From: an uncultured beta proteobacterium
Lineage (GTDB): Bacteria > Pseudomonadota > Gammaproteobacteria > Burkholderiales > Rhodocyclaceae
Direction: 5' to 3'
Assembly: GCA_903933395.1 (NCBI GenBank)
Contig: CAIZKA010000195.1
Coordinates: forward strand, 1-5,015
DNA: 5,015 nt
This document shows, in pieces, positions 1 through 5,015 of this stretch. The stretch's first letter is position 1. Each line of letters begins with the position of its first letter. Both the position numbers and the translations under genes were made by a program. Under the pieces are notes generated by a model. That model saw nothing but the letters and a program-made list of their open reading frames with translations, made no database searches and was not told the origin of the DNA.

Positions 1-447
1 CAGCTCGGCGCCGACCGCTGGGCGGCGCTGATCGGCGCGCGCGCCCTGCACGCCGGTGCCTGCGTGGTAGTGATGGCCGGCACGGCGACCACCATCGATG
101 TGCTCGATGACACCGGCCTGTTCCGCGGCGGCCTGATCCTGCCCGGCCTGTCGCTGATGCGCGCTGCGCTGGCGCACAACACCGCCGGCCTGCCGCATGC
201 AGCGGGCCACTATCGCGCACAGCCGACCAACACCGATGACGCGATTGTCGGCGGCGCGACCCACGCCACGCTGGGCGCCGTTGAGCGCATGCGCGCGACG
301 GCGGGCGATGGAACCCTGTGCCTGCTGTCGGGAGGCGCAGCAGCCGAGCTGGCACCCCATCTGGACCTGCCGCATCGCCTGATAGAAAATCTGGTGCTGG
401 AAGGCCTGGTGCGTTTCGGCAATGTGCGCGTAACCTCCGGCAATTGA
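1..447 (+). CDS. coaX: Type III pantothenate kinase, C-terminal part (5' end cut by window edge)
   Basis: Frame 1 is open from base 1 to the TGA at 445-447 and gives 148 residues with no start inside the window. It carries three type III pantothenate kinase signatures. LGADRW at residues 2-7 holds the Asp proposed in this family to act as catalytic base. GTATTID at 27-33 is the phosphate-binding motif of the ASKHA fold. GGLILPGLSLM at 43-53 and SGGAA at 110-114 match the later Gly-rich positions; the latter has Ala where many homologues have Asp after the two glycines. The enzyme phosphorylates pantothenate with ATP in the cytoplasm, the first step of coenzyme A synthesis; type III enzymes are known to resist CoA feedback and need a monovalent cation. 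Family members are about 240-260 residues, so roughly 100 N-terminal residues, including the DxGNT motif, lie to the left. In betaproteobacteria coaX often follows birA, which cannot be checked here. Confidence 0.95.
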   Translation, partial: QLGADRWAALIGARALHAGACVVVMAGTATTIDVLDDTGLFRGGLILPGLSLMRAALAHNTAGLPHAAGHYRAQPTNTDDAIVGGATHATLGAVERMRATAGDGTLCLLSGGAAAELAPHLDLPHRLIENLVLEGLVRFGNVRVTSGN

Positions 448-483
448 CCGGGGATACCCGCACCGACACAACACGGCCGCGAA

Positions 484-510
484 CAAATGGTTCAATATTG
501 ATAATGTCAT
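484..510 (+). promoter_or_regulatory. AT-rich patch with 10-bp palindrome; possible promoter or operator
   Basis: This is the only AT-rich stretch in the gap after coaX. It contains the perfect palindrome TCAATATTGA at 492-501, overlapping GATAAT at 500-505, which resembles a sigma-70 -10 hexamer. I see no good -35 hexamer at the correct distance (477-482 is CCGCGA), so the promoter call is weak. Transcription starting just after this patch would lie at or beyond the upstream ATG at 509 and would favour the ATG at 563 as the true start of the next gene. Confidence 0.25.
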
Positions 511-515
511 GAGTG

Positions 516-539
516 CGGCCCTGCCGGAAATGCGGGCCG
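516..539 (+). other. GC-rich stem-loop in the leader of the octad-repeat gene
   Basis: CGGCCC at 516-521 pairs with GGGCCG at 534-539 around a 12-base loop. A competing pairing is possible between GGCCGC at 475-480 and GCGGCC at 515-520. No T-run follows, so a rho-independent terminator for coaX is not supported. Such short GC stems are common in GC-rich DNA, so a function is uncertain. Confidence 0.2.
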
Positions 540-552
540 GAATCACCGTAAC

Positions 553-556
553 GGAG
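553..556 (+). promoter_or_regulatory. Ribosome binding site that decides the start at 563
   Basis: GGAG lies six bases before the ATG at 563. The in-frame ATG at 509 has no purine-rich Shine-Dalgarno sequence before it (ATATTGATAATGTC). The 18 extra residues that the earlier start would add look unlike the conserved-looking beginning MSTIYTKTPKG. The spacing matches the other two genes here, whose GGAG or GGAGG also sits six bases before ATG. Confidence 0.75.
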
Positions 557-562
557 ACGCCG

Positions 563-3214
563 ATGAGTACCATCTACACCAAAACGCCAAAAGGCGTGCG
601 CGAGTCGACAGGAAAGACGAGTCACTTGTCCGGGGACTTGCGCGATCTGCTGGAGCTTTGCAAAGGCTTGTTTACGGTCGAGGATATTTCGGCCCATGCC
701 AACCCGGACGCCAAGAAGTGGTTCGCGGCCTCCATCGCCAAGCTTGTTGCCGACGGTTACCTTCGCGACGTTCCCGAGGCGATGCGGAAAGAAGAGGCAC
801 CAGCACCGGCTGGCGACGACCTGGACAGTCTCGACTTCAGCAAGCCGGACCCGGCGGCGGCCAGAAAAGCCGCAGAGCAGGCGCGGCTTGAAGCGGAAAA
901 GGAAAAATCCCGGCTCGCCGCCGAAGAAAAAGCCCGCCGCGAGGCAGAGGAAAAGATCCGTCGCGAAGCCGAAGAAAAAGTCCGCCGCGAGATCGAGGAA
1001 AAGGTCCGCCGCGAGCTCGAGGAGAAAACCAAGCGCGAGGCCGAAGAAAAAGCCCGGCGTGATGCCGAGGAAAAGATCCGCCGCGAAGCCGAGGAAAAAG
1101 CCAGACGCGAAGCCGAGGAAAAGGCCAAGCTCACCGCGCAGGAACGGGCTCGCCGCGAAGCCGAAGAAAAGATCCGCCGCGAAGCGGAAGAAAAAGTCCG
1201 CCGCGAGCTTGAAGAAAAAGCCAGGGTCGAAGCCGAGAAAAAAGCCAAGATCGAGGCCGAAGAAAAAGCCCGCCGCGACGCGGAGGAAAAAATCCGGCGC
1301 GAAATCGAGGAAAAGGCCCGCCGCGAGGCCGAGGAAAAGGCCAGGCTCGAAGCCGAGGAAAAAGCCCGGCGCGAGGCAGTAGAACGCATCCGGCGTGAGG
1401 CCGAGGAAAAAGTCCGCCGCGAAATCGAGGAAAAGGCCCGCCGCGAGGCCGAAGAAAAAGCCAGGCTAGAAGCCGAAGAAAAAGCCCGCCGTGACGCCGA
1501 GGAAAAGGCCCGGCGCGATGAAGAAGAACGCATCCGCCGCGAAGCCGAAGAAAAAGTCCGCCGCGAAGCCGAGGAAAAAGCCAGGCGCGAGAGGAGAGAA
1601 AAGGCCAGGCGCGAGGAGGAGGAGCGAGTTCGCCTCGAGGCCGAGGAAAAAGTCCGCCGCGAGGCCGAGGAAAAGGCTCGCCGCGAGGCCGAGGAAAAAG
1701 CCAGACTGGAAGCCGAAGAGAAGGCACGCCGCGAGGAGGAGGAACGGATCCGCCGCGAGGCCGAAGAAAAAGTCCGCCGCGAGATCGAGGAAAAGGCCCG
1801 CCGCGAAGCCGAGGAAAAAGCCAGGCTCGAAGCCGAAGAAAAGGCCAGGCGGGAAGCCGAGGAAAAAGCCCGACGCGAGGAGGAGGAGCGCATCCGCCGC
1901 GAGGCCGAAGAAAAGGCTCGCCGCAAGGCCGAGGAAAAGGCCCGCAAGGAAGCCGAAGAAAAGGCCCGGCTCGAGCAGGAAGAGCGCGACCGCGAGGCCC
2001 TCAGGGAGCGGATGCGCCTGAGAGGCGAAAAACGCCGCCGCATGATCCTGCCTCTGGTTATCGGCCTGCTGTTGCCGATTGCGGTAGCCGCGCTGCTGCT
2101 CCAGGTCCTTTCCTTCGACGGCAAGCGGGCCGAGTTCGAAAAAGCGGCGACCGCGGCCTTCGGCGTTCCGGTAAAAGTGGGCAGTACCAAGCTTGGCGTT
2201 CTGGCGGGGCCGCAGTGGCTGATGAACGATGTCGCGATCGGTGGTGAAGGGCAAACGGCGAAGATCGCGCGGGTCAGGGTCGGCATGTCCTTGCTTGGTG
2301 TCTTCGGCGCACCGCTGCGCTTCGAGTCGATTCATCTCGAGGGGCCCCAACTGCCGGCTGCGATGGCCTTGAAACTGCTGGGACAGGCCACCGAAGGCAC
2401 ACCGCTGAAGTCCGGTGAAATCCGGGTAAGCGGCCTGACATTCGACTCCGATCAAAAGAACATGCCGGCGCTTGATCTTCGCGCCACGTTCAACGATGGA
2501 CGCCTGACGAAAATCTCCGGTCAGGGCGAAAACGCGGAATCCGGAAAGCTCAGTCTGGCCATGGACCGGGACGACAAATGGCACCTCACGCTCAACGCCT
2601 CACAAGGACGCTGGCTGGTCGGTTCCAACCTGCCGCTAACGGATGTGGCACTCAAGGGTGATGTGGCGGCGGAGGGCATGCAGATCACGGAATTCTCCGC
2701 GGCCCTGCCCTCCGGCGACGTCACCGGCAGCGGCAGAATCGACTGGCGGGACAACTGGCGGATCAGCGCCAAACTCGAAGGCAAGCGCGTCGATGCCGCC
2801 AAGCTCGCTCCGGCCTGGGTCCAGGAAGGCAGTGCCGCCGGCAACGCCTTGTTGTTCGCCGAATCGGGGAAACTCGGCGAACTGTTTTCCCGTCCCAAGT
2901 TGAGCGGCAGTTTCAGCCTCAGCCGCGGTGCACTGCGTGGCATAGACCTCGACAAGGTGCTGCAGGACCGTGGCCAGGGTGAACAGTCCCGCTTCGAATC
3001 CTTGAGCGGTGAATTCCTGGTGGATTCCGGGCGCATCGAATTGTCGGACCTCAAGCTCGCCGCACAGGAACTCAAGGCTGCGGGTTCGCTAGTCTTCGAT
3101 GCCAGTCGCAACGCCAGCGGTCGTCTCGTCGTCGAGGCGAAATCCGCCGGTGTGCGCCGCACGGTAACGCTGCGACTGACGGGAACTCTCACCGCACCAA
3201 ACTATCAACGCTGA
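563..3214 (+). CDS. Inner-membrane protein: winged-helix-like domain, giant ER/K octad-repeat helix, TM segment, AsmA-like domain
   Basis: 883 residues from the ATG at 563 (901 if the unsupported ATG at 509 is used). Residues 1-70 form a compact, mostly helical domain that looks like a degenerate winged helix (IYTKTPKG start, FTVEDI, LVADGYL). Residues 71-100 are an acidic, Pro/Ala-rich linker. Residues 101-493 are almost only Glu, Lys, Arg and Ala; 120-471 are 44 consecutive octads of consensus AEEKARRE with no phase break. Residues 494-518 are a single hydrophobic helix preceded by Gly-Glu-Lys-Arg-Arg-Arg, so the N-terminal side should be cytoplasmic. The remaining 365 residues resemble AsmA-family proteins: an AsmA-like N-terminal strand region just after the membrane (FGVPVKVG, then VRVGMSLLGVF and LEGPQLP) and, near the end, GSFSLSRGALRGIDL with a LRLTGTLTAPNYQR finish, as in AsmA_2-type domains. 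AsmA relatives such as TamB and YhdP act in lipid transfer or outer-membrane upkeep; a similar role here is inference. TolA also has a long charged helix, but there it follows the membrane segment and is periplasmic, so this is not TolA. Neither neighbour overlaps it; it is probably its own unit. Confidence 0.85.
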   Translation: MSTIYTKTPKGVRESTGKTSHLSGDLRDLLELCKGLFTVEDISAHANPDAKKWFAASIAKLVADGYLRDVPEAMRKEEAPAPAGDDLDSLDFSKPDPAAARKAAEQARLEAEKEKSRLAAEEKARREAEEKIRREAEEKVRREIEEKVRRELEEKTKREAEEKARRDAEEKIRREAEEKARREAEEKAKLTAQERARREAEEKIRREAEEKVRRELEEKARVEAEKKAKIEAEEKARRDAEEKIRREIEEKARREAEEKARLEAEEKARREAVERIRREAEEKVRREIEEKARREAEEKARLEAEEKARRDAEEKARRDEEERIRREAEEKVRREAEEKARRERREKARREEEERVRLEAEEKVRREAEEKARREAEEKARLEAEEKARREEEERIRREAEEKVRREIEEKARREAEEKARLEAEEKARREAEEKARREEEERIRREAEEKARRKAEEKARKEAEEKARLEQEERDREALRERMRLRGEKRRRMILPLVIGLLLPIAVAALLLQVLSFDGKRAEFEKAATAAFGVPVKVGSTKLGVLAGPQWLMNDVAIGGEGQTAKIARVRVGMSLLGVFGAPLRFESIHLEGPQLPAAMALKLLGQATEGTPLKSGEIRVSGLTFDSDQKNMPALDLRATFNDGRLTKISGQGENAESGKLSLAMDRDDKWHLTLNASQGRWLVGSNLPLTDVALKGDVAAEGMQITEFSAALPSGDVTGSGRIDWRDNWRISAKLEGKRVDAAKLAPAWVQEGSAAGNALLFAESGKLGELFSRPKLSGSFSLSRGALRGIDLDKVLQDRGQGEQSRFESLSGEFLVDSGRIELSDLKLAAQELKAAGSLVFDASRNASGRLVVEAKSAGVRRTVTLRLTGTLTAPNYQR
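920..1975 (+). repeat. Coding 24-bp tandem repeat, 44 octads (AEEKARRE consensus)
   Basis: Forty-four 24-base units run in perfect register without an inserted or deleted codon. The consensus octad is A-E-E-K-A-R-R-E. The first position is Ala in 33 units, Ile in 4, Leu in 2, Glu in 4 and Arg in 1; the fifth is mostly Ala, Ile or Val. Each typical unit has three acidic and three basic residues, so it is net neutral, and E/K/R pairs sit three or four apart, as in single alpha helices. An 8-residue period shifts about 80 degrees per unit, so the non-polar residues do not form a stable stripe as in a 7-residue coiled coil. Synonymous changes (GAA/GAG, AAA/AAG, CGC/CGG) are frequent, so the array is not a very recent expansion. 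From octad 16 on, groups of about five octads recur (120 bases). Confidence 0.97.
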
Positions 3215-3216
3215 TC

Positions 3217-3228
3217 ATCGGCGCCGAT
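3217..3228. repeat. 12-bp perfect palindrome just after the AsmA-like gene
   Basis: ATCGGCGCCGAT is its own reverse complement and starts two bases after the TGA at 3212-3214. A further CGGCG/CGCCG pairing (3230-3234 with 3243-3247) follows. It could be a protein-binding site or a transcript-end structure; there is no direct evidence for either. Confidence 0.3.
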
Positions 3229-3249
3229 TCGGCGTACGCAGTCGCCGCC

Positions 3250-3279
3250 GGACCGGGTCTCTTGCCGACGACCCGGTCC
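3250..3279 (+). terminator. 10-bp stem-loop between the AsmA-like and DUF350 genes
   Basis: GGACCGGGTC at 3250-3259 pairs perfectly with GACCCGGTCC at 3270-3279 around a 10-base loop. The stem is strong and sits between the stop at 3214 and the next ribosome binding site at 3303. No T-run follows (the next bases are TGGCAGACAA), so it is not a canonical rho-independent terminator. It may be a transcript-end or RNA-stability structure. It suggests the AsmA-like gene and the DUF350 gene are separate transcription units, but does not prove it. Confidence 0.4.
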
Positions 3280-3313
3280 TGGCAGACAATGGCATACCTA
3301 TTGGAGGCTTCCC

Positions 3314-3718
3314 ATGCCCGCCCACTTTCTTGCCACCTTGCCAAACTTCCTTGCCTATCTGGGTACGTCCATCGTGCTGCTGGTCGCATTCATGGCAATC
3401 TATCTTTACGTCACGCCTTACGACGAGATCGCCCTGATCCGCAGCAACAACATGGCGGCGGCCATTTCGCTCTCGGGCGCACTGCTCGGCTTCGCCATGC
3501 CCATCGCCAACGTCATCGCCCACAGCGACACGCTGCTCGACCTTGCCGTTTGGGGCGCCATTGCCGGCATCGTGCAACTGCTGGCCTGGGGCGTGGCCCG
3601 CGTGGCGCTGCCGCGGCTGCAGGAAGCCATCGCCGCCGGACTCGTGGCGCCGGCGACTTTCGTCGCCGCACTGTCGGTGACCGTCGGCCTGCTCAACGCG
3701 GCCTGCATGACGTATTGA
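3314..3718 (+). CDS. DUF350 family membrane protein (YjfL-like)
   Basis: 134 residues; GGAGG at 3303-3307 is six bases before the ATG. Four hydrophobic helices are visible at about residues 10-33, 47-69, 74-99 and 108-131, so it is an integral inner-membrane protein. The stretch DEIALIRSNNMAAAISLSG followed by ALLGFAMPIA (residues 37-65) is the typical DUF350 signature, with an Asn-Met/Ala-Ala-Ala-Ile-Ser-Leu-Ser-Gly core at the start of helix 2. The length agrees with one DUF350 unit of two helix pairs. The biochemical role of DUF350 is unknown. E. coli YjfL belongs to this family and lies in an operon with a PspA relative, which links the family to envelope stress. Here it is followed 168 bases later by an SPFH/SHOCT gene on the same strand, which fits that theme. 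I assign no gene symbol because orthology to yjfL cannot be shown. Confidence 0.9.
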   Translation: MPAHFLATLPNFLAYLGTSIVLLVAFMAIYLYVTPYDEIALIRSNNMAAAISLSGALLGFAMPIANVIAHSDTLLDLAVWGAIAGIVQLLAWGVARVALPRLQEAIAAGLVAPATFVAALSVTVGLLNAACMTY

Positions 3719-3793
3719 CTAACGCTCATGACACCAAGAGCCACGCACCGATGATTCAACACGCGAAAAGCAAATTGAAGGCCCGCCCCCCAT

Positions 3794-3847
3794 CCCCCCT
3801 CACGGGGGGCTACTGATCGGCTCGCTTCGCTCGACTATCACCAGTCG
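3794..3847 (+). other. Two small stem-loops in the gap between the DUF350 and SPFH genes
   Basis: CCCCCC at 3794-3799 pairs with GGGGGG at 3804-3809 around TCAC. Farther on, CGACT at 3832-3836 pairs with AGTCG at 3843-3847 around ATCACC. A direct repeat TCGCT-TCGCT lies between them. No T-run follows the first stem. The 168-base gap 3719-3886 has no convincing gene or promoter. The two stems may end or attenuate the DUF350 transcript, or be a remnant of an intergenic repeat. Confidence 0.3.
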
Positions 3848-3886
3848 CTCCGAACGAGTTATTTCACGCTAATCAAGGAGACCGCC

Positions 3887-4927
3887 ATGGCACTCATGGA
3901 CTTCATCAAGAAACAGTTCATCGACATCATCCAGTGGACCGAGGACGATGGCGAGACCATGGCCTGGCGCTTTCCCATGGCCGAGATGGAAATCCAGAAC
4001 GGCGCCAGCCTGACGGTGCGCGAGTCGCAGATGGCGGTGTTCATCAACGAAGGCGTGGTCGCCGACGTCTTCGGCCCCGGCATGTACAAGCTGACCACGC
4101 AGACACTGCCGGTGCTGACCTACCTGAAGAACTGGGACAAGCTCTTCGAGTCGCCCTTCAAGTCCGACGTCTATTTCTTCAGCACGCGGCAGAAGATCGA
4201 CCGCAAGTGGGGCACGCCGAATCCGGTCACCATCCGCGACAAGGATTTCGGCATGGTGCGCCTGCGCGCCTTCGGCATCTACGCCTTCCACCTGACCGAC
4301 CCGAAGGCCTTCCACACCACCTTGTCCGGCACCATGGAGCGCTTCACCTCGGAAGAGCTCGAAGGCCAGCTGCGCAACACCGTCGTCGGCCACATCTCGG
4401 ACATCTTCGGCGAATCGGGCGTGCCCTTCATCGATATGGCCGGCAACCAGGACGAGTTCGGCAAGGCACTGAAGGCCAAGCTCGATCCGATGTTCCAGCA
4501 ATACGGCCTCAGCCTCGACAGCCTGAACGTGCAGAACATCTCCCTGCCCGAAGAACTGCAGGCCATGCTCGACAAGCGCATCGGCGTGAACATGATGGGC
4601 GGCATGCAGGCCTACACGCAATTCCAGACGGCGGAGGCCATACCTCTCGCGGCGCAGAACGAGGGCGGCCTCGCGGGGCTGGGCGCGGGGGTCGGCGTCG
4701 GCTTCGGCATGGGCCAGCAGATTGCCGGCGCCATGGCGGGAGCACTCAATCCCGCCGCTGCTCCAGCCGCAGCGCCGGCCGCCGTGTCGCCAGCGCCGAC
4801 TCCTGCAGTTTCCGCTGACGAAGTCGTCGCCACCATAGAAAAGCTGCACGCCCTGGTCGGCAAGGGCATGCTGACGCAAGCCGAGTTCGACGCGAAGAAG
4901 GCCGAACTGTTGAAAAGGCTTGGGTAA
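3887..4927 (+). CDS. SPFH-domain protein, YdjI / 'virion core protein'-like, with C-terminal SHOCT motif
   Basis: 346 residues; AAGGAG at 3875-3880 is six bases before the ATG. Residues 40-70 (SLTVRESQMAVFINEG, then FGPGMYKL) are the classical start of an SPFH (stomatin/prohibitin) domain, which runs to about residue 230. The segment VYFFSTRQKIDRKWGTP (95-111) and FGMVRLRAFGIYAF (121-134) are typical of the YdjI subgroup (COG4260). Residues 259-286 are Gly-rich, 287-309 are an Ala/Pro linker, and 315-345 (IEKLHALVGKGMLTQAEF, then KKAELLKRL) are a SHOCT motif, a short helical oligomerisation or anchoring element. No signal peptide or N-terminal membrane helix is present, so it is probably a cytoplasmic, membrane-associated scaffold. 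In B. subtilis YdjI works with YdjG/YdjH and recruits the PspA-type protein YdjF; an equivalent envelope-stress role here is inference supported by the DUF350 neighbour. There is no zinc-ribbon tail. The stop is eight bases before the inverted repeat at 4935. Confidence 0.9.
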   Translation: MALMDFIKKQFIDIIQWTEDDGETMAWRFPMAEMEIQNGASLTVRESQMAVFINEGVVADVFGPGMYKLTTQTLPVLTYLKNWDKLFESPFKSDVYFFSTRQKIDRKWGTPNPVTIRDKDFGMVRLRAFGIYAFHLTDPKAFHTTLSGTMERFTSEELEGQLRNTVVGHISDIFGESGVPFIDMAGNQDEFGKALKAKLDPMFQQYGLSLDSLNVQNISLPEELQAMLDKRIGVNMMGGMQAYTQFQTAEAIPLAAQNEGGLAGLGAGVGVGFGMGQQIAGAMAGALNPAAAPAAAPAAVSPAPTPAVSADEVVATIEKLHALVGKGMLTQAEFDAKKAELLKRLG

Positions 4928-4934
4928 AACCCAT

Positions 4935-5015
4935 TAGCCACAGAGGACACAGAGAACACAGAGAAATGCAAACCAGAAAGGTTTTCCTCTGTGACCTCTG
5001 TGTCCTCTGTGGCTA
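4935..5015. repeat. Long inverted repeat with 9-bp tandem units in each arm (intergenic REP/MITE-like; possible terminator)
   Basis: The arms 4935-4966 and 4984-5015 pair over 32 positions with three mismatches; the outer 20 are perfect (TAGCCACAGAGG... against ...CCTCTGTGGCTA). The loop is 17 bases (4967-4983). Each arm is made of three 9-base units: CACAGAGGA, CACAGAGAA, CACAGAGAA at 4939-4965, and TCCTCTGTG, ACCTCTGTG, TCCTCTGTG at 4985-5011. CACAGAG-rich intergenic repeats of this kind are, as I recall, widespread in environmental proteobacterial genomes. No transposase is present. Lying seven bases after the SPFH stop, the transcript would form a very long hairpin and could end or protect the mRNA. 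A TTTT run lies inside the loop side, not after the stem. The element reaches the last base of the window, so its real right end is unknown. Confidence 0.85.

Noticed and set aside
920..1975. CRISPR array or non-coding satellite
   Set aside because: Units are 24 bases with no spacers, all in one reading frame, and changes between them are largely synonymous, so it is a protein-coding repeat.
757..2286. A 509-residue open frame on the minus strand
   Set aside because: It is antisense to the octad array and is a monotonous Ser/Arg/Phe repeat produced by the 24-base periodicity. It has no recognisable domain, and the + strand frame has a ribosome binding site and real domains at both ends.
1466..2584. 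A second long minus-strand open frame, plus alternative + frames at 696-1382 and 1491-2021
   Set aside because: The repeat unit lacks stops in several frames, so these are by-products of its composition (Lys/Arg/Pro or Leu/Phe/Gly-rich low-complexity translations).
563..3214. TolA protein
   Set aside because: TolA has its membrane helix at the N-terminus and the charged helix in the periplasm, ending in a small TolA domain. Here the charged helix precedes the membrane segment and the C-terminal part looks AsmA-like.
3250..3279. Canonical rho-independent terminator
   Set aside because: The stem is strong but is followed by TGGCAGACAA rather than a T-run, so only a lower-confidence stem-loop call is kept.
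3262..3816. A 184-residue + frame overlapping the DUF350 gene
   Set aside because: Arg/His-rich out-of-frame translation with no ribosome binding site; the DUF350 frame has GGAGG and four clear membrane helices.
3869..4879. A 336-residue minus-strand open frame opposite the SPFH gene
   Set aside because: Its product is His/Val/Glu-rich without any family motif; long antisense frames are common in GC-rich coding DNA. The + strand frame matches SPFH and SHOCT signatures and has an AAGGAG site.

Overview
The window reads as chromosomal DNA from a GC-rich Gram-negative bacterium. A betaproteobacterium, perhaps of the Rhodocyclales type, is my best guess. This rests on the coaX context, the codon and GC style, a periplasmic AsmA-like protein (which implies an outer membrane) and the CACAGAG-type inverted repeat at the right edge. 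The taxonomic guess is inference; there is no rRNA or other marker here.

Layout, all genes on the + strand: (1) 1-447, the C-terminal 148 residues of type III pantothenate kinase (coaX), cut by the left edge. (2) 448-562, a short leader with the only AT-rich patch nearby (a 10-bp palindrome) and a GC hairpin. (3) 563-3214, a large mosaic protein of 883 residues: a small N-terminal helical (winged-helix-like) domain, an acidic/Pro linker, about 390 residues of almost pure Glu/Lys/Arg/Ala helix including 44 uninterrupted 8-residue repeats, one membrane helix, and a periplasmic AsmA-like domain. (4) 3215-3313, an intergenic stretch with a 12-bp palindrome and a 10-bp stem-loop. (5) 3314-3718, a DUF350 four-helix membrane protein. 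(6) 3719-3886, an intergenic stretch with two small stem-loops. (7) 3887-4927, a soluble SPFH-domain protein of the YdjI ('virion core protein'-like) family with a C-terminal SHOCT motif. (8) 4935-5015, a long near-perfect inverted repeat whose arms are each built from three 9-bp units, ending exactly at the window edge.

Functionally there are probably three units. coaX makes 4'-phosphopantothenate for coenzyme A. The mosaic protein is an inner-membrane protein whose cytoplasmic part is predicted to be a very long single alpha helix, with its AsmA domain in the periplasm. The DUF350 and SPFH/SHOCT genes form a pair recalling the envelope-stress (PspA-associated) neighbourhoods known from E. 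coli yjfIJKLMC and B. subtilis ydjFGHI; more members may lie beyond the right edge. The mosaic protein with its octad array is the most unusual item. Nothing in the window looks like a CRISPR array, transposase, tRNA or rRNA.
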